The notes beneath the pieces are model-generated. The model did no database searches. It was not told where the DNA came from and worked only from the letters and a program-made list of their open reading frames with translations. A program made the position numbers and the translations under genes. Of a stretch of DNA of 64,000 bases, positions 16,603 through 24,166 are shown piece by piece. This stretch comes from Bin87 sp965115825 (GTDB lineage: Bacteria; Chloroflexota; Dehalococcoidia; Lucifugimonadales; UBA3495), in assembly GCA_965115825.1 (NCBI GenBank), contig OZ220464.1:3038001-3102000 (forward strand), given 5' to 3'. Positions within the stretch are counted from its first letter, which is position 1, and the number at the start of each line of letters is the position of its first letter.

Positions 16603-16734
16603 GCCGATTTCGCTACTCGCGATCCGACCTGCCGGTGGCGGAAAGAGTCCAGCGACGCGACGGATTACGTGATCCGTCACTGAAGCAGTCTTTTCCTGCT
16701 AAGTGCCCGCTGGAATCCGAGTAGCGAAATTGCC
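16603..16734. repeat. MITE-like element, copy 2 (complete)
   Basis: Terminal inverted repeats atttcgctactcg (16607-16619) and cgagtagcgaaat (16718-16730) bound about 100 bp of non-coding sequence containing gacggattacgtgatcc. It lies just past the right helicase stop. Its right end matches the left end of the copy at 1404 over 19 bases. The two copies bracket the island segment from the transposase to the right helicase. Confidence 0.6.
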
Positions 16735-16796
16735 TCAATGGACAGCCAACCCGTGATATGCTATAAACGGTAGCCAAAATCAGGAGGAGGTAGAAA

Positions 16797-16880
16797 ATGA
16801 CCGCTATGCGACATCATGACGTAGTGAGCGTGAATTCGGTGCCGGTCAGTGTTGGACTACCCAATCAAGAGGTATTTTGA
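16797..16880 (+). CDS. 27-residue small ORF leading a three-gene operon
   Basis: ATG 16797 is preceded by a strong caggaggagg ribosome site and a possible -10 (tatgct/tataaa around 16757-16765). It encodes MTAMRHHDVVSVNSVPVSV plus eight residues and stops two bases before the start of the next gene. The strong ribosome site and tight coupling argue for translation. It may be a leader peptide that couples translation or a tiny antitoxin-like product. Function unknown. Confidence 0.45.
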   Translation: MTAMRHHDVVSVNSVPVSVGLPNQEVF

Positions 16881-16882
16881 CG

Positions 16883-17314
16883 ATGCCCAGCCGAAAACGG
16901 CAAGGAAACGACATCAAGCGTAGGATAATCCAGCAAGGTCAACTCAGCACCCAAATACAAACCTCCTTGTCCAACGCGCGCTATGTAGGAAGCCCCCACC
17001 ACAAAAGTAGGCCGGCAGACTACGGCTTTCAACCGCCGGTGAACCCCCGCCCCCAAAAATCGTTGTGCGACGACCTGCGCACCATAACCCTAAGGGAGGC
17101 TCGCCGCCTTTTCCGTGATGGTATCCGCCGCGAAATGGTGAGCAGCCATCTGGAAAATGGCCTTCCCAAATACGTTTGGGCCGTTGACCACTCAGGAGAG
17201 GCATACGAGGCCAAATTAGGACACGACGGTGCTAGTTACCATGGGTATCGGCTCTACAGAGACCAACGGATGCGCCGATACATCATCCACGCCTGGAGCG
17301 AACGAACGCAATGA
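16883..17314 (+). CDS. Conserved small protein of unknown function paired with an ImmA/IrrE-like gene
   Basis: 143 residues from ATG 16883 (AAGAGG upstream; a TTG six bases earlier is the alternative). Basic N-terminus, then RYVGSPHHKSRPADYGF, a CDDL region, GIRREMVSSHLENGLPKYVWAV and YHGYRL near the end. I know this YVGSPhHK/WAV layout only as a hypothetical protein seen beside ImmA/IrrE-type genes. Its last four bases overlap the ATG of the next gene (ATGA), so the two are translationally coupled. A toxin-antitoxin or stress module is plausible but unproven. Confidence 0.6.
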   Translation: MPSRKRQGNDIKRRIIQQGQLSTQIQTSLSNARYVGSPHHKSRPADYGFQPPVNPRPQKSLCDDLRTITLREARRLFRDGIRREMVSSHLENGLPKYVWAVDHSGEAYEAKLGHDGASYHGYRLYRDQRMRRYIIHAWSERTQ

Positions 17315-18675
17315 CTACATCCAGTCCCAATCTACTGATTGAGCTTACCTCTGCCCAATTGAGCGACGGCCCGGATTACGAAAAGGCCGCCTTTGGTCGC
17401 CTGGAAATCAGTGCCGCCGAGCAGATGCTGACGTCCGCAATCAGCATCGACACTAACGGTCATCACTACGCCAACGGCCCATACGTCTCCGGCTACCACC
17501 TGGCCGAGTGGTTCGTCTGGAATTGGTGGCGGTTGCGCTGGGAACCCCGCCCTTCGGTTCCGGACTACTCCTTTGGACTGGGACCTGTCGCACCGGATGT
17601 CCGACACCGGACTACTCCTTTGGACTGGGACCTGTCGCACCGGATGTCCGACATTGGTGCCGGCTACCTGTGGCCGAACATTACGATTTCCTGCGACGGC
17701 TTCCAGTGCGACCTAATCTCAGAACCCTCCGACACAACCGACGCCAAGTCTTTCTACTACCTAGGATCCCCGACGGTCATCATATCGGCGACCAACTTCG
17801 AGACGTCTGTTGACCAATTCATCACCTTCATTTTGAACCGCCTGCGTGCCGATGGCGTAACCGACAGCAATCTGCAAACGCTATGGAATGACCTTTCCGC
17901 CGAGCGCAACGACCCCGACCTTTCCCGCTTTCGGCGGATTGAAGCCCTACTGGGCTACGACCCGGACGAAGTCGACGAAACAATTATCGCAGCCCGGCTG
18001 CAAGACGTTCCCCGCCTCGGCGAAAACGCCCTGGACGAGCTGGCAACGGGCGCTGCCAACAATATGCTGTCGGCTGAACAGATTGCCGACGCTACCTCAG
18101 CGTCGGGGTTTGATATGAACGCCGGAAACGCCCTGCGGTTAGCATCTCCCCTGCCAATGCAGTGGGGACAAACGGCGGCTTGGCGCATCGGCATCGCCGC
18201 TGCCAGCGCCGTCCGCCAGGAAATCGGTCTCGCCGACCGGCCAATCAGCGACTCCCGGCTGGCGGATATAGCCGGTACACTTGACAATGTTATCGAATCC
18301 GACCGGCGCACAGACAGCTTGTCTTGGACATTTTACGCGGCACAAAGTTCATCGCGCATTGCGCTCAGGCAGCGGCGGAAAACCGGCCGGCGTTTCGACT
18401 TGGCCAGACTGATCGGAGATCGACTGTTCAACGAAAGCGCGTTCACGCCCAAAGAACCATTGTCCCCAGCCACCCGCTCGTACAGCTACCGCCAAAAGGC
18501 GCAAAGAGCCTTTGCCGCAGAACTGTTGAGCCCATGGGATGCAGTGCGAAATATGCTCAACGATGACTATTCTTCGGATAATCAGGAGTACGTCGCAGAG
18601 CATTTCGAGGTTTCGCCACTGACTATAAGGACCCTGTTGGCTAACAACGCTGGCATCCTCAGTGATTATTCCTGA
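17311..18675 (+). CDS. ImmA/IrrE-like protein lacking the HExxH motif, with an internal tandem duplication
   Basis: A 454-residue protein. The C-terminal part (QRAFAAELLSPWDAV ... VAEHFEVSPLTIRTLLANN) has the hallmark ending of ImmA/IrrE-type proteins: AAELL followed by a short helix-turn-helix-like VS-hxI-xxLxN. I find no HExxH zinc site, so protease activity is unlikely. The N-terminal part has WFVWNWWRLRWEPRP and DLSHRMSDIGAGYLWPNI, a substrate- or partner-binding region. Between them lies an exact 47-bp tandem duplication (17560-17653). Because 47 is not a multiple of three, the two copies are read in different frames and the frame downstream depends on the duplication. Translationally coupled to the preceding gene. 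Confidence 0.55.
   Translation: MTTSSPNLLIELTSAQLSDGPDYEKAAFGRLEISAAEQMLTSAISIDTNGHHYANGPYVSGYHLAEWFVWNWWRLRWEPRPSVPDYSFGLGPVAPDVRHRTTPLDWDLSHRMSDIGAGYLWPNITISCDGFQCDLISEPSDTTDAKSFYYLGSPTVIISATNFETSVDQFITFILNRLRADGVTDSNLQTLWNDLSAERNDPDLSRFRRIEALLGYDPDEVDETIIAARLQDVPRLGENALDELATGAANNMLSAEQIADATSASGFDMNAGNALRLASPLPMQWGQTAAWRIGIAAASAVRQEIGLADRPISDSRLADIAGTLDNVIESDRRTDSLSWTFYAAQSSSRIALRQRRKTGRRFDLARLIGDRLFNESAFTPKEPLSPATRSYSYRQKAQRAFAAELLSPWDAVRNMLNDDYSSDNQEYVAEHFEVSPLTIRTLLANNAGILSDYS
17560..17653. repeat. 47-bp exact tandem duplication inside a coding frame
   Basis: Copies at 17560-17606 and 17607-17653, each starting ccggactactcctttggact. The first is read PDYSFGLGPVAPDV, the second TTPLDWDLSHRMSD. 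The second reading fits the downstream protein, so the duplication joins two frames that a single copy would leave out of register. Confidence 0.9.
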
Positions 18676-18788
18676 TGCCAGCGCAACGCCTGCAAACTGG
18701 CGGCACCAGATTGCTGCCAGTCCACTTCCCAAACAATCACTACCTGATCATGCGCAACGCCCTAAAAACAGGTTACTAGTAGCAGCGA

Positions 18789-18850
18789 ATGCGGAGTAGC
18801 AGTACATTGCACTTCAAACCGCCAACGGTGGGAAGCAAAGTAAATGTACT
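18789..18850 (+). pseudogene. Scrap of a methyltransferase C-terminus
   Basis: MRSSSTLHFKPPTVGSKV parallels MRSSRTLPFKPPAAGGKV at 61375-61431 in both protein and DNA (gcagcgaatgcggag-agc). The larger copy resembles the C-terminus of Mod-type DNA methyltransferases. Here only about 20 codons remain, directly upstream of the capsid-like gene. A recombination scar is the likely explanation. Confidence 0.4.
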
Positions 18851-18908
18851 ATTCAGAGGGCTAGGCTACGGCCAATACGCCGAAGAACCGAAAGGAGAAG
18901 AAAAGAAT

Positions 18909-19958
18909 ATGAACAGCAATGAAACGCCACCGTTCCCTGCACGGGGAGACAAAGAAGCCCTGACCAAATATCTGGCAACAACATTCGGTGAAGGCATACC
19001 CTCACACCAGCAGGATTACAAAGCCGCATCACAATTCGACGACTTCCTCAAAAAGTACTTCCGGCAGGAGCTGCCCAAGGAACAGAAGCGTGAGTACCCC
19101 CGCCTCACGATGGCAACCGACCTGAGTGCCATGCTGCCCAAAAACGGCAGCCCGCTCACTTGGCCCGACACGGAAGCTGCCATCACCGTAGAACACTCCA
19201 AGCAAAGCATCGCGCTGGAGTACTCTGGCGGCGACATCCATTACACAGCCGTAAATTTCCCCAGGTACTACGCAAGGGACCTGATGACACGCGCCTTGAT
19301 AGCCGCCGACCAAGAGATGATGCACGTAATCAACGCCAACCTCCGCGATACATTCCGCAACAGTACCCGACTGGCCTCACAAGGCCTGGCAGAGTACACC
19401 CGCGAAGACCAACACGGGCTGGACGGCAACGTGCTCAACCTGGAACTCCTGCATACCCGAGGCAAGGGCGACGCCAAACCCAAGTGGGATACACCCGAAT
19501 CCAGAAAGGCAATCACCGACGCCATGCGGAAAGCAGCCCAGTTCGCCGCCAGACACGGCTGGCAATCAACCAGCCACTCAACCAGAGGCGTTGCAGTCAT
19601 GCCTATGGAAATCGCCGACCAGCTACGGTGCTACCTGACACAGGATACGCCCTACCTGCTGAGCCCATCACTGAAGACCGAAAGCACCTTCGGACTGGGC
19701 AAAGTAATGTGGGTCAACGGCTGGGAAATCGCCGAGGACATCACTGAAACGGAACTGCCCGATCCCAAATGCGCCTATTCCACCGGCTGGGGATACATCG
19801 ACTTCCTGCATCCCAGCAAGCTCGGAACCGCTTACGCGCTGAGGAACGCGGGAAACCTGAACCACGACACCTGGCAGAAAGCCCTGCACGAGCACGGCAC
19901 GGTACAGGGCGCCAGTAGGCACCTGTACCAAATCACGCTGCAACTGTGCGACAACTAA
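18909..19958 (+). CDS. Capsid-like protein of unknown function, homologous to the C-terminus of the left helicase
   Basis: 349 residues from ATG 18909, which follows aaaggagaagaaaag. The frame is open to 18789 but that part is a methyltransferase scrap. Residues about 43-349 align with the C-terminal part of the left helicase (for example RYYARDL / RYYDPDL, ASQGLAEYTR / AASGLAEYTR, GKVMWVNGWEI / GKVMWLNGWEI, QGASRHLYQITLQL). Several features recall HK97-fold major capsid or encapsulin proteins: a central long helix (IAADQEMMHVINANLRDTF), a stretch RGVAVMPMEIADQL, a G-x-W-x-G-W-E-I strand, and FLHPSKLGTAYALR near the end. That is a judgement of pattern with no recognised signature. No portal, protease or terminase gene is adjacent. 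Confidence 0.5.
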   Translation: MNSNETPPFPARGDKEALTKYLATTFGEGIPSHQQDYKAASQFDDFLKKYFRQELPKEQKREYPRLTMATDLSAMLPKNGSPLTWPDTEAAITVEHSKQSIALEYSGGDIHYTAVNFPRYYARDLMTRALIAADQEMMHVINANLRDTFRNSTRLASQGLAEYTREDQHGLDGNVLNLELLHTRGKGDAKPKWDTPESRKAITDAMRKAAQFAARHGWQSTSHSTRGVAVMPMEIADQLRCYLTQDTPYLLSPSLKTESTFGLGKVMWVNGWEIAEDITETELPDPKCAYSTGWGYIDFLHPSKLGTAYALRNAGNLNHDTWQKALHEHGTVQGASRHLYQITLQLCDN

Positions 19959-19995
19959 AGCGCATCGACAAAAGCCGCACCCAGAGAGCCGGGCC

Positions 19996-20247
19996 TCAGA
20001 AAAGCCACTTCTGCCACAGCAGACAAACGTGTATCACCACTAAGGCCAGGCAAACCACACCAACAATCCAACGTTCACAATTACGGGCCCCGATGTCTCG
20101 GTCATCAGAACCACGCCTGCACCGCAACCGCGAAGTGCCAACGGTCACGGTGCGCGTCATCAGTTTAGCACCACGCCTTACCGTCGTATGACTGGCAAGC
20201 ACACACGCAAACGGGATTGCCCGCAAGAAGACGCGACAGTCTGCCAT
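19996..20247 (-). CDS. Small single-pass membrane ORF converging on the capsid-like gene
   Basis: An 83-codon frame ending RWIVGVVCLALVVIHVCLL then WQKWLF, with one membrane segment at the C-terminus. The second half (from RRGSDDRDIGARNC) is shared with the plus-strand ORF at 3742-3873, which likewise converges on a capsid-like coding region. The first half has no counterpart and no clear ribosome site, so the true start may be an internal one. Function unknown. The two loci appear to be copies of one segment: capsid-like sequence plus convergent membrane ORF. Confidence 0.35.
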   Translation of the reverse strand: MADCRVFLRAIPFACVLASHTTVRRGAKLMTRTVTVGTSRLRCRRGSDDRDIGARNCERWIVGVVCLALVVIHVCLLWQKWLF

Positions 20248-20347
20248 GCACTGCTCCCACCAAGGTAATGGACTTAGCAGCGGTCAAACTACTGGAGGGA
20301 CAGCATAGCATCCATAGAAAATATGCTATGAAACGGTGCCTTATTTG

Positions 20348-20595
20348 CTGACAGGAAGCGGAGATGTGGTAGCCGGTTGCGCCCTGGTTTCCTCCCCTGG
20401 TGCAGCTTGATCCGCATATTCCGCATCCCCGCGTAATCGTCAGCCTTGAGGCACGCCAATGCAGTGGCCAGATAGGTCAGCAGGGACGCCGCTACGTGCA
20501 GCGATACCTTGCAGAGATTCAGGCAACGATGGGATGCCAGCAGCCTGCTGCGCTTGGCGCTGCTGAAATAACGCTCAACGCTCGGTCTTTATCAT
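20348..20595 (-). pseudogene. 3' fragment of the IS transposase at 1941-3365
   Basis: Reverse complement of about 3118-3357, from the C-terminal catalytic region (SIER-FSSAK, then a helix with LTYLA) through the 3' end. It is diverged and lacks everything upstream. It is a relic insertion between the capsid-like gene and the TIR fragment. The 90 bp to its left (20260-20347) hold nothing recognisable. Confidence 0.8.
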
Positions 20596-20596
20596 C

Positions 20597-20840
20597 ATGA
20601 AAACGGTACTCCACCAAGTGCCGTACGAAGAGCTGATGCAAGCACTCAACCAGTGCATGCGAAAGCATATGCAGCCCCCGTTCCAAACCAACACCGATTA
20701 CGCGCACGACCTGTTCATCTCGTACGCCAGCGAAAACAAGGAAGAATTCGCACGACCTTTGGTAGAAGCCCTCGAGAGCAGAGGGCCTACGGGTATGGTT
20801 CGATGATTCGTCCACCTGCGCCTGCCGTAGAAGCAGTGCT
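20597..20840 (+). pseudogene. TIR-domain protein fragment, frameshifted
   Basis: ATG 20597 reads through YAHDLFISYASENKEEFARP and LVEALESRG, the start of a bacterial TIR domain. The frame then breaks at gagggcctacggg (about 20784). In the next frame the text continues GLRVWFDDSST, exactly what follows in TIR domains, so one extra base has broken the gene. Nothing of the catalytic glutamate region remains. Bacterial TIR proteins usually make NAD-derived signals or deplete NAD during phage attack; this copy is dead. 20841-21109 has no supported gene. Confidence 0.75.
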
Positions 20841-21109
20841 GCGTATCTACACGATACGATTCTACCGATTTCGTAATGCATATGAACAACCGGCCAAGGG
20901 GCCGGAATTTTTGCACGCACCTAATCTCATTGGCCTATGGGTTGCAACCCGCTGCGGATTGCAGTATGCTGACGGTTGGTGTCAGCTCAGCATCGAAACA
21001 GCTTGGGAGGTTTATTATGAAACAAAGGTATTGAAAACGCTGCATTTTGTCCGAGGACGATGCTCCCCAAAAACCCGGCTTCAACAGTTCCCACCGAGGA
21101 GATGTACCG

Positions 21110-21403
21110 ATGATAACCTTCATCAGCAGACACGCCCAGACTAGGCTTCAACAGAGAGGTATCACATACGACACGCTAGAAATTCTCCGGCGCTACGGGA
21201 GTTCTCAGCGGGTCAAAGGCGGTAAGACGAAAGTGTATATGGACAAAACTGCCCATCAACGCGCTAGACGTTCACCAGAGCGAGACTTATATCTCAAAGA
21301 GGTCGACCGGCTCGACAATATCTACGCGATTGTCGGCGACGATGATCTCATTGTGACCGTTGCCCGCAGCTGTCATCGCAGGGCGCGCCGCAGACGGCAC
21401 TAG
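21110..21403 (+). CDS. DUF4258-like small protein
   Basis: 97 residues from ATG 21110, preceded by gaggagatg. The start FISRHAQTRLQQRGI is the DUF4258-type signature (H-A-x-x-R-x-x-x-R-G-I). It is followed by LEILRRYGS, KGGKTKVYMD and a C-terminal half with NIYAIVGDDDLIVTVA, the core beta strands of this fold. DUF4258 proteins are often found in RelE/BrnT-like toxin contexts and resemble small RNases, but a catalytic role is not shown. No antitoxin-like gene is seen beside it. The C-terminus is very basic. Confidence 0.6.
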   Translation: MITFISRHAQTRLQQRGITYDTLEILRRYGSSQRVKGGKTKVYMDKTAHQRARRSPERDLYLKEVDRLDNIYAIVGDDDLIVTVARSCHRRARRRRH

Positions 21404-21594
21404 AGCGGCGCCCAAAGGGTATGACAAGGCCGGATAACGTTGGAGGGACGCTAATGCCTCCCTCCGCGCTTTGATGCAGGCGCAAGCCGCAGCCGGCGAA
21501 AATACAAACATCTGCGCAAAGCCGTCCGTGCGACGCCGTCCTGGTCGGGGCTATACTGTCCTACCCAATATGCTAACCCAGGACGGTGCGGCAG

Positions 21595-23682
21595 ATGACT
21601 ACCCAATCTCCACAACCGGCAGGCAGCGTCGCGCGGGCGGCCCAGCTGCGCGATGAGCTGTGGTTCCATAACCAACGCTACTACAACGACGACGCGCCCG
21701 TCATCAGCGACGGTCGGTACGACGCATTGATGCAGGAGCTGCGGGAGCTGGAAGCCGAGTTCCCCCAATGCCGACTGCCCAACTCGCCTACCCAGCTCAT
21801 CGGCGGCAGCCCTTCCGACCGCTTCCCCCAGGTTCAGCACCCCATACCCATGCTCAGCCTCGCCAACGCCTTCGACCGCGCCGGCTTGGAGGCTTGGAGC
21901 CGCCGCGTTGCCGACCTGCTCGACGGTCAGCGGTTCCGCATGGTTGCCGAGCTGAAAATTGACGGATTGGCCGTGCGCCTCGTCTATAAAGACGGCGAGC
22001 TCGTGCTCGGCGCAACCCGGGGCAACGGGCAGACCGGAGAAGACGTCACCCACAACCTGCGCCAGGTAGCAAGCATACCGTCCCGCCTCCACGGCGACTA
22101 CCCGCCCGTGCTGGAAGTCCGCGGCGAGGTCTATCTCCCCTTGGACAGTTTTCACCGCATGAACGAGGAACGCGAGCGCAATGGCGAACCCCGCTACGCC
22201 AACCCCCGCAACACCGGGGCCGGCACCATCCGACAGCTCGACCCCCAGGTAGTCCGCGACCGCGATATGGACATCTGGCTGTACAGCCTGAACGACGCCG
22301 GCCCGTCCGCTTTGCCGGGGAGCCATTGGGACTCCCTGGCCGCTTTGCAATCCTGGGGATTCAGGGTCAACCCCCTCAACCGGCTCTTTGACACGCTGGA
22401 CGAAGTTTGCGCTTACTACGAGGAAATGCTGGCCCGTCGCCACGATTGGAACTACGAAGCCGATGGGCTGGTCATCAAGGTGGACAGCATCACTCAACAG
22501 AACGCCCTCGGCGTAGCCGGACGCGAACCTCGTTGGGCCATTGCCTACAAGTTCCCGGCGGAGCGCGCCGTTACCCGCCTGCGCGAAATCATCATCAACG
22601 TCGGGCGCACCGGCAGCCTTAACCCACAGGCCATCCTCGACCCCGTAGCCGTCAGCGGCGCCACCGTTCAGCACGCCTCCCTACACAATGAGGAAGACAT
22701 CCACCGCAAGGACATCCGCATCGGCGACATGGTGGAAATCGAACGCGCCGGCGACGTCATCCCCCACGTCATCGGCCCGGTCCTCATGCCCGGCGCGCAA
22801 CGCGGGCCCGAGTTCCAAATGCCCGAACGCTGTCCCGATTGCGACACGCCCGTGGTCAAAGTCCCCGGCGACGCCATGCATCGCTGCCCCAACTCAGCTT
22901 GCCCCGCCCAGTTCTTCGAGTTGCTCAAGCACTTCGTCAGCCGCAACGCCATGGATATGGACGGCCTGGGCGAGCAGTGGTGCCGCGCGCTCATTGACCA
23001 GGGGTTGGTGTCCGACGTTTCCGACCTGTACTCACTCACTCAGGAGCAGCTGACCGCCCTTGACCGGATGGGCGATAAGCTGGCCGCCCGCATCCTGGCC
23101 AACATTGCGGCCAGCAAGCAGCGTCCTCTGGCGCGCATCCTCTTTGCCCTGGGCATACTCCACGTGGGCGCCGAAGTTGCCGAACTCCTCGCCGCTCGCT
23201 ACGCCAGCATCGCCGACATCGCCGCCGCCGATCCCGAGCAGCTCACCGAGATTGACGGCATCGGCCCCCGCATCGCCGAGAGTATCGGCAGCTACTTCGC
23301 CGCTGAGCGAAACCGTCAAACCCTCTGCGGCCTGCGCGACGCCGGCGTGCGAATGTGGCAGGAAATGGCCCCGATGGATGAAACAGCCCTCCCCTGGAAA
23401 GGGCAGACCTTTGTCATAACCGGCACATTGTCGTCCATGACGCGGCGGGAAGCAGAAGGCAAAGTCAAAGCTCTGGGCGCGACTGCCACGTCATCCGTTT
23501 CCCGCAAGACCAGCTGGCTGGTGGCCGGCGCGGCGGCGGGCAGCAAGCTGGACAAGGCCCAACGTCTGGGCGTCTCCGTGCTGGACGAAGACCAGCTGAT
23601 CGCCCTGCTCAATAACCCCGACAGCATCGCCGGGGACGCCCTACCCGACGAGGCAACGGCTGCGTCGCCGCCCCTCGTCTAG
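21595..23682 (+). CDS. ligA: NAD+-dependent DNA ligase
   Basis: A 695-residue LigA that seals nicks during replication and repair using NAD+. The order is: Ia domain (YYNDDAPVISDGRYD), adenylation domain with the AMP-accepting lysine in AELKIDGLAV (about residue 121), OB fold, four-cysteine zinc finger (CPDCDTPVV ... CPNSACPAQ), helix-hairpin-helix repeats (EQLTEIDGIGPRIAESI) and a C-terminal BRCT domain (FVITGTLSSMTRREAEGKV). Length is normal and all catalytic motifs are present. I prefer ATG 21595 over the GTG at 21586. Its stop overlaps by four bases the stop of the convergent PPOX gene. Confidence 0.97.
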   Translation: MTTQSPQPAGSVARAAQLRDELWFHNQRYYNDDAPVISDGRYDALMQELRELEAEFPQCRLPNSPTQLIGGSPSDRFPQVQHPIPMLSLANAFDRAGLEAWSRRVADLLDGQRFRMVAELKIDGLAVRLVYKDGELVLGATRGNGQTGEDVTHNLRQVASIPSRLHGDYPPVLEVRGEVYLPLDSFHRMNEERERNGEPRYANPRNTGAGTIRQLDPQVVRDRDMDIWLYSLNDAGPSALPGSHWDSLAALQSWGFRVNPLNRLFDTLDEVCAYYEEMLARRHDWNYEADGLVIKVDSITQQNALGVAGREPRWAIAYKFPAERAVTRLREIIINVGRTGSLNPQAILDPVAVSGATVQHASLHNEEDIHRKDIRIGDMVEIERAGDVIPHVIGPVLMPGAQRGPEFQMPERCPDCDTPVVKVPGDAMHRCPNSACPAQFFELLKHFVSRNAMDMDGLGEQWCRALIDQGLVSDVSDLYSLTQEQLTALDRMGDKLAARILANIAASKQRPLARILFALGILHVGAEVAELLAARYASIADIAAADPEQLTEIDGIGPRIAESIGSYFAAERNRQTLCGLRDAGVRMWQEMAPMDETALPWKGQTFVITGTLSSMTRREAEGKVKALGATATSSVSRKTSWLVAGAAAGSKLDKAQRLGVSVLDEDQLIALLNNPDSIAGDALPDEATAASPPLV

Positions 23683-24113
23683 CGTATCAAGCCGTACACT
23701 CGCTGCGGCTTCAGAGTAACGATAACTGCGTCCTGCTCCACCATGGCGCGGTCATATTCTTCCCAGTCGGGATGCTCATGGTCGCCGCAGGCCATAAAGG
23801 CAGCCCGGAGTTTTACCCGCATCTCCTCGGCGTCGGTATTGCCGTAGTCGGTCAGCGTCGCTGCGCCTTCCACCACGGCGAACTGCCGCCAGTCATCGGC
23901 CACGGCCATCACGTTGCACCGACTGTCGCGGCGCAGGTTGCGCGCCTTATAAGACGCGCCCCGGACGATTACGAATATCGGGCCATCGTCGCCGTCAAAG
24001 GGCGAAACGCCGCACACCACTATGCTGGTCTGCGCCGAGCCGTCGGCTCTAAAGGTGTTGATTACTCCCCGGTGGTTGCTGGCAAAAAACTGCTTCACAT
24101 CCTTGAATTCCAT
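23679..24113 (-). CDS. Pyridoxamine 5'-phosphate oxidase-fold flavin/F420-binding protein
   Basis: 144 residues starting MEFKDVKQFF, with ggaggcaggaat just upstream (the open frame extends further but lacks support). The split-barrel PPOX fold is seen in NHRGVINTFRADGSAQTSIV, then KARNLRRDSRCNVMAV and the C-terminal RVYGLIR. Members bind FMN, F420 or haem and reduce diverse cofactors or xenobiotics; R-x-D-G and K-A-R-N-L are the usual cofactor-contact stretches. The specific substrate cannot be told. Convergent with ligA, and separated by 53 bp from the YYY membrane protein upstream. Confidence 0.8.
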   Translation of the reverse strand: MEFKDVKQFFASNHRGVINTFRADGSAQTSIVVCGVSPFDGDDGPIFVIVRGASYKARNLRRDSRCNVMAVADDWRQFAVVEGAATLTDYGNTDAEEMRVKLRAAFMACGDHEHPDWEEYDRAMVEQDAVIVTLKPQRVYGLIR

Positions 24114-24166
24114 ATTCCTGCCTCCTTGTTTGCCTGCCATTGAGCTTCCCGTCAATTGCCGTTGCT

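Noticed and set aside
16877..16882. TTG start for the 143-residue gene
   Set aside because: It overlaps the stop of the 27-codon ORF. The ATG at 16883 has better spacing from AAGAGG.
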